From Verrucomicrobiales bacterium (GTDB taxonomy: Bacteria > Verrucomicrobiota > Verrucomicrobiia > Verrucomicrobiales > V1-33), in assembly GCA_023253575.1 (NCBI GenBank), contig JALRGB010000782.1:1-9503 (forward strand): 9,503 bases of DNA. Reading direction: 5' to 3'. A program made the position numbers and the translations under genes. Below the pieces are notes generated by a model. That model saw only the letters and a list, made by a program, of their open reading frames with translations. It had not been told where the DNA came from and made no database searches. Shown here piece after piece: positions 7,412-9,503 of the stretch (position 1 is its first letter; each line of letters opens with the position of its first letter).

Positions 7412-7625
7412 GTCGCCGCTCCCCGGCCTCCGCCACCCACGCGCCCTGATCATCGACCATCAGGGCGCCACTGCGGCCACTGCCGCTGGTGGGCCCGTCG
7501 GTCACCCCTCCTGTCCCCTTCCCACCTCTCACTGCCCCCCAAGCCGCCGCCGCTCTCTGCCGGCCAGCCGTTTTTCCCGTTCTTTATTCCTTTTGCGGGC
7601 AGGCTACAGCCCCGCCCTGCCTACC
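7412..7625 (+). other. Spacer between ompH and lpxD
   Basis: These 214 bases contain no credible gene. They hold the 10-bp hairpin and a smaller adjacent stem, then a C-rich stretch (about 7504-7545) and a pyrimidine-rich, T-rich patch (7571-7594) just before lpxD. No good -35/-10 pair is visible. It is the longest gap in the window, so lpxD may have its own promoter here, but I cannot point to one. Confidence 0.7.
7441..7468 (+). terminator. Perfect 10-bp hairpin after ompH, possible terminator
   Basis: GCGCCCTGAT (7441-7450) and ATCAGGGCGC (7459-7468) are exact reverse complements with the 8-base loop CATCGACC, starting 29 bases after the ompH stop. A small 5-bp stem with a 4-base loop (GCGGC at 7473-7477, GCCGC at 7482-7486) follows at once. 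There is no T-tract. Its position after a gene and before a 214-base spacer fits a terminator or 3'-end structure, but the missing T-tract leaves the role open. Confidence 0.6.
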
Positions 7626-8690
7626 ATGCCTTTGACGGTTTCTGAACTGACGGCCTTGTTCGATGGGACGTTGCTCTCTGGCCGCGGCGACACGGTTTTC
7701 ACGCAGTGCCAGTCTCTTGCCGCCGCCGGACCTGACGATCTCAGCTTTTTCGGCAACGAGAAGTACCTCCCAGCCTTGCGCGCCACCCGCGCCGCCGTCG
7801 TGCTAGTCCCGAATGCGGTGCCCGCGGGATTCGCCAGTCTCTTTCCCCACACCTCCCTCGTGGCGGTCGACAACCCGTCGCTAGTCTTTGCCCAGGTCAT
7901 GGCCCGCCTGGCCCCGCCGCCACCACCGTTCCGCCCCGGCATCCACCCGTCAGCTGTCGTCGACCCCAGCGCTGTCCTTGATCCCGAGTTCGTCTGCATC
8001 GGCCCGCACGCCGTCATCGAAGCCGGCGTCACCATCGGAAATGGCACCCGCATCGGCGCCGGATGCGTGCTCGGCGATGGCGTCGTCATCGGTCAGGACT
8101 GCGTGCTCCACCCCCGCGTCACCATCCTGCGCCACTGCCGCCTCGGCCACCGCGTCGTCCTCCACCCAGGAGCCGTCATCGGAGCCGATGGCTTCGGGTT
8201 CGAACAACTCAACGACGGTCGCCGTGAGAAAATCCCCCAAGTCGGCATCGTCGTCCTCGAAGATGATGTCGAAATCGGCGCCAATTCATGCGTCGATCGC
8301 GCCCGCTTCGGCCAAACTCGGATCGGCGCCGGAACAAAAATCGACAACCTCGTGCAAATCGCTCATAACGTCGATATCGGTAAAAATTGCGTCGTGGCCG
8401 GACTTTCAGGCATTGCCGGCAGCACCCGGCTTCACGATGGCGTGACCATTGCCGCTCAAGTCGGAGTCGCCGGCCATATCGAGATCGGATCCGGCGTCAT
8501 CATCACCGGCCAGTCAGGAGTCGCCAAAAGCATGATGCAGCCAGGCGTCTACATGGGCGACCGGGCCGAACCAATTCGCAAAATGCTGCGCATCATGGCT
8601 GCCGTCCACCAGCTCCCAGAATTAGTGCAACGCCTCCGCTCGCTAGAAAAAAAATCCGCTGCCCCCGCTGCCCCCAGCAGCCAACCCTGA
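7626..8690 (+). CDS. lpxD: UDP-3-O-acylglucosamine N-acyltransferase LpxD
   Basis: LpxD adds the N-linked hydroxyacyl chain from acyl-ACP to UDP-3-O-acylglucosamine, an early step of lipid A synthesis in the cytoplasm. The protein has 354 residues, near the family norm. An N-terminal uridine-binding domain (about 1-100) includes DDLSFFGNEKYLPAL (37-51). A left-handed beta-helix of hexapeptide repeats runs from about 105 to 315, starting at GIHPSAVVDPSA. The conserved loop HPGAVIGADGFGF (180-192) is present, as is the catalytic His247 in NLVQIAHNVDIG. A C-terminal helix (about 318-342) ends in a low-complexity Ala/Pro/Ser tail. ATG 7626 is chosen over the in-frame TTG at 7593 because the family N-terminus (LTVSELTALFDG) begins right after it. 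There is no Shine-Dalgarno motif. The gene follows bamA and ompH as in E. coli, but the usual fabZ and lpxA do not follow. An A8 run lies 12 codons before the stop. Confidence 0.97.
   Translation: MPLTVSELTALFDGTLLSGRGDTVFTQCQSLAAAGPDDLSFFGNEKYLPALRATRAAVVLVPNAVPAGFASLFPHTSLVAVDNPSLVFAQVMARLAPPPPPFRPGIHPSAVVDPSAVLDPEFVCIGPHAVIEAGVTIGNGTRIGAGCVLGDGVVIGQDCVLHPRVTILRHCRLGHRVVLHPGAVIGADGFGFEQLNDGRREKIPQVGIVVLEDDVEIGANSCVDRARFGQTRIGAGTKIDNLVQIAHNVDIGKNCVVAGLSGIAGSTRLHDGVTIAAQVGVAGHIEIGSGVIITGQSGVAKSMMQPGVYMGDRAEPIRKMLRIMAAVHQLPELVQRLRSLEKKSAAPAAPSSQP
8647..8654 (+). repeat. A8 homopolymer near the 3' end of lpxD
   Basis: Eight A bases encode Glu-Lys-Lys at about residues 341-343 of LpxD (GAA AAA AAA). 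Runs of this length are known sites of polymerase or ribosome slippage in bacteria. A shift here would change only the low-complexity tail, so the enzyme core would be unaffected. Confidence 0.9.
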
Positions 8691-8705
8691 GGCCAATCGC
8701 TTCTC

Positions 8706-9089
8706 ATGAAACATATCTCCACCGACGCCGCCCCCGCCGCCATTGGCCCGTACTCCCAAGCCGTGAGCCTGCCCACCAGCCACCTCGTCTTCACCAGCGG
8801 CCAGCTTCCCATCGATCCCGCCACTTCTGCCTTCGTGCCCGGCGGCATCGCCGAACAAACCACCCAAGCGCTCAAAAACCTCCAAGCCGTCCTCCACGCC
8901 AGCGACAGCAGTCTCGGTCACATCGTCAAAACAACCGTCTTCCTCAAAGACATGAACGATTTCACCGCCATGAACGCCGTCTACGCCACTTTCTTCCCAC
9001 ATGACCCGCCCGCCCGCTCCACCGTCGAGGTCGCACGTCTGCCCAAAGATGCGCTTGTCGAAGTCGAGGCCATCGCCACCACCCGCTAA
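8706..9089 (+). CDS. ridA: RidA-family imine/enamine deaminase
   Basis: This 127-residue cytosolic enzyme is predicted to hydrolyse reactive 2-aminoacrylate and related enamines/imines made by PLP-dependent dehydratases, releasing 2-keto acids and ammonia. The length is that of E. coli RidA. Family landmarks are present: GPYSQAV near the N-terminus (Tyr16), FTSGQLPIDP (29-38), and the C-terminal block PARSTVEVARLPKDALVEVEAIA (positions 102-124) with Arg104 and Glu119. These correspond to Arg105 and Glu120, which bind substrate and activate water in RidA. The presence of the Arg places it in the true RidA subfamily rather than in Arg-lacking Rid groups. It starts 15 bases after lpxD. A GAGG at 8689-8692 is 13 bases from the ATG, too far to be a convincing ribosome site. 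No functional link to lipid A is evident; co-transcription with lpxD is likely from the spacing. Confidence 0.95.
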   Translation: MKHISTDAAPAAIGPYSQAVSLPTSHLVFTSGQLPIDPATSAFVPGGIAEQTTQALKNLQAVLHASDSSLGHIVKTTVFLKDMNDFTAMNAVYATFFPHDPPARSTVEVARLPKDALVEVEAIATTR

Positions 9090-9096
9090 GCACGGG

Positions 9097-9503
9097 ATGT
9101 CGCGCGCAGGCTCAGCTGGTTGGATGATGGCGCTCGCCCTGCTCGCCTTGTGCGGGTTCATAGCTGTGGCTCCAGCCGCGGCTGAACTAGCACCCGTGCC
9201 GCCCGCCCCCGCCGACGGCCTGTACGACGACTCCTCGGTGTTCGATGCCACTCAACGCGCCACCGCCGTCCGGGCGGTCGCACAGGCTCGGGCCGCTGGC
9301 ATCAACCTCCACGTCGCCATCTACAGGTTCATGCTCGGTGAAACCATCGAACAACGAGCCGAACGCCTCAAGGCCGCTTGGTGCCCGGATCAGGACGGCT
9401 TACTCGTGGTGGCCGACACCAGCACCAACCAGTGCACCTACCTTTCTGATAGCAGTGACACTGAATGGTTAAGCACCACTGAATTACACCGCATCTTCAC
9501 CGA
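9097..9503 (+). CDS. Exported TPM-domain-like protein, 3' truncated by the window
   Basis: An open frame starts at ATG 9097, seven bases after the ridA stop, and runs to the edge (135 complete codons, no stop). Residues 1-29 form a signal peptide with a hydrophobic core at about 10-25 and an Ala-rich cleavage site (PAAA before Glu30). Cys19 is not in a proper lipobox, because Leu precedes it. The mature part resembles the TPM domain of YgcG-type proteins: YDDSSVFDA at the start, a helix, the strand INLHVAIYRFMLG, then a helix with Glu and Arg residues leading to W-x5-DGLLVVAD. This suggests a periplasmic or membrane-attached TPM protein; such proteins often have a C-terminal transmembrane helix, which would lie beyond the window. 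Resemblance is by eye and moderate, and the molecular function of many TPM proteins is unclear. Internal Met codons at 10 and 11 are alternative starts but would shorten the signal peptide. Confidence 0.75.
   Translation, partial: MSRAGSAGWMMALALLALCGFIAVAPAAAELAPVPPAPADGLYDDSSVFDATQRATAVRAVAQARAAGINLHVAIYRFMLGETIEQRAERLKAAWCPDQDGLLVVADTSTNQCTYLSDSSDTEWLSTTELHRIFT

Noticed and set aside
6752..7453. A 233-codon open frame on the - strand covering ompH
   Set aside because: It is a shadow of the Lys/Glu-rich OmpH coding strand, giving a Phe- and Gly-rich product with no known motifs. The sense gene has a clear signal peptide and Skp features.
7561..7575. CGGCCAGCCG plus TTTTT as an intrinsic terminator before lpxD
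   Set aside because: The stem is only 3 bp with a 4-base loop (or 4 bp with an impossible 2-base loop), too weak for a terminator call.
7926..8570. Repeated short GGC/ATC-rich units in lpxD as a DNA repeat array
   Set aside because: These reflect the hexapeptide repeats of the left-handed beta-helix in LpxD, not a separate DNA element.
8387..9004. A 205-codon + strand frame spanning the lpxD-ridA junction
   Set aside because: It is extremely Arg/His/Pro-rich, typical of an off-frame reading of GC-rich sequence, and both overlapped genes are secure.
9114..9156. Lipoprotein signal in the TPM-like protein (Cys19)
   Set aside because: The residue before Cys is Leu (LLALC), which does not fit a lipobox. 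An Ala-rich signal peptidase I site follows at about residue 29.

Overview
The window is GC-rich, with C strongly preferred at third codon positions. All recognisable genes lie on the + strand. BamA, a Skp/OmpH chaperone and LpxD show that the host is a Gram-negative bacterium with an outer membrane and LPS-type lipid A. The gene mix, the near absence of Shine-Dalgarno motifs and the C-rich translation starts suggest Verrucomicrobiota or a related PVC lineage. That placement is inference; no rRNA or other marker here proves it.

Layout. (1) 33-3000: a secretion/pilus ATPase of the GspE/PilB family, followed after 25 bases by its inner-membrane partner of the GspF/PilC family. (2) 3053-4111: a PfkB-family sugar kinase, best read as 2-keto-3-deoxygluconate kinase, with no other sugar-catabolic gene beside it. 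(3) 4112-4277: a spacer with a candidate promoter, where a second transcription unit probably begins. (4) 4278-8690: bamA, ompH (skp) and lpxD, the conserved outer-membrane biogenesis block. (5) 8706-9089: a RidA-family imine deaminase. (6) 9097 to the window edge: an exported protein resembling the TPM domain, cut off by the window.

How the genes fit together. GspE and GspF form the motor and platform of a type II secretion or type IV pilus machine. BamA inserts beta-barrel proteins into the outer membrane, Skp/OmpH escorts those proteins across the periplasm, and LpxD makes the lipid A precursor of the outer leaflet. The kinase and RidA are metabolic and appear unrelated to these neighbours. 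Two perfect 10-bp hairpins lie behind bamA and behind ompH; neither has a T-tract.

I see no mobile element, CRISPR array, tRNA, rRNA or phage gene. This reads as ordinary chromosomal core with an unusual gene order. I did not find convincing evidence of a new biological system. The most useful leads are the paired hairpins around ompH, the SD-less starts, the choice of bamA start, and the homopolymer tracts in gspF and lpxD.
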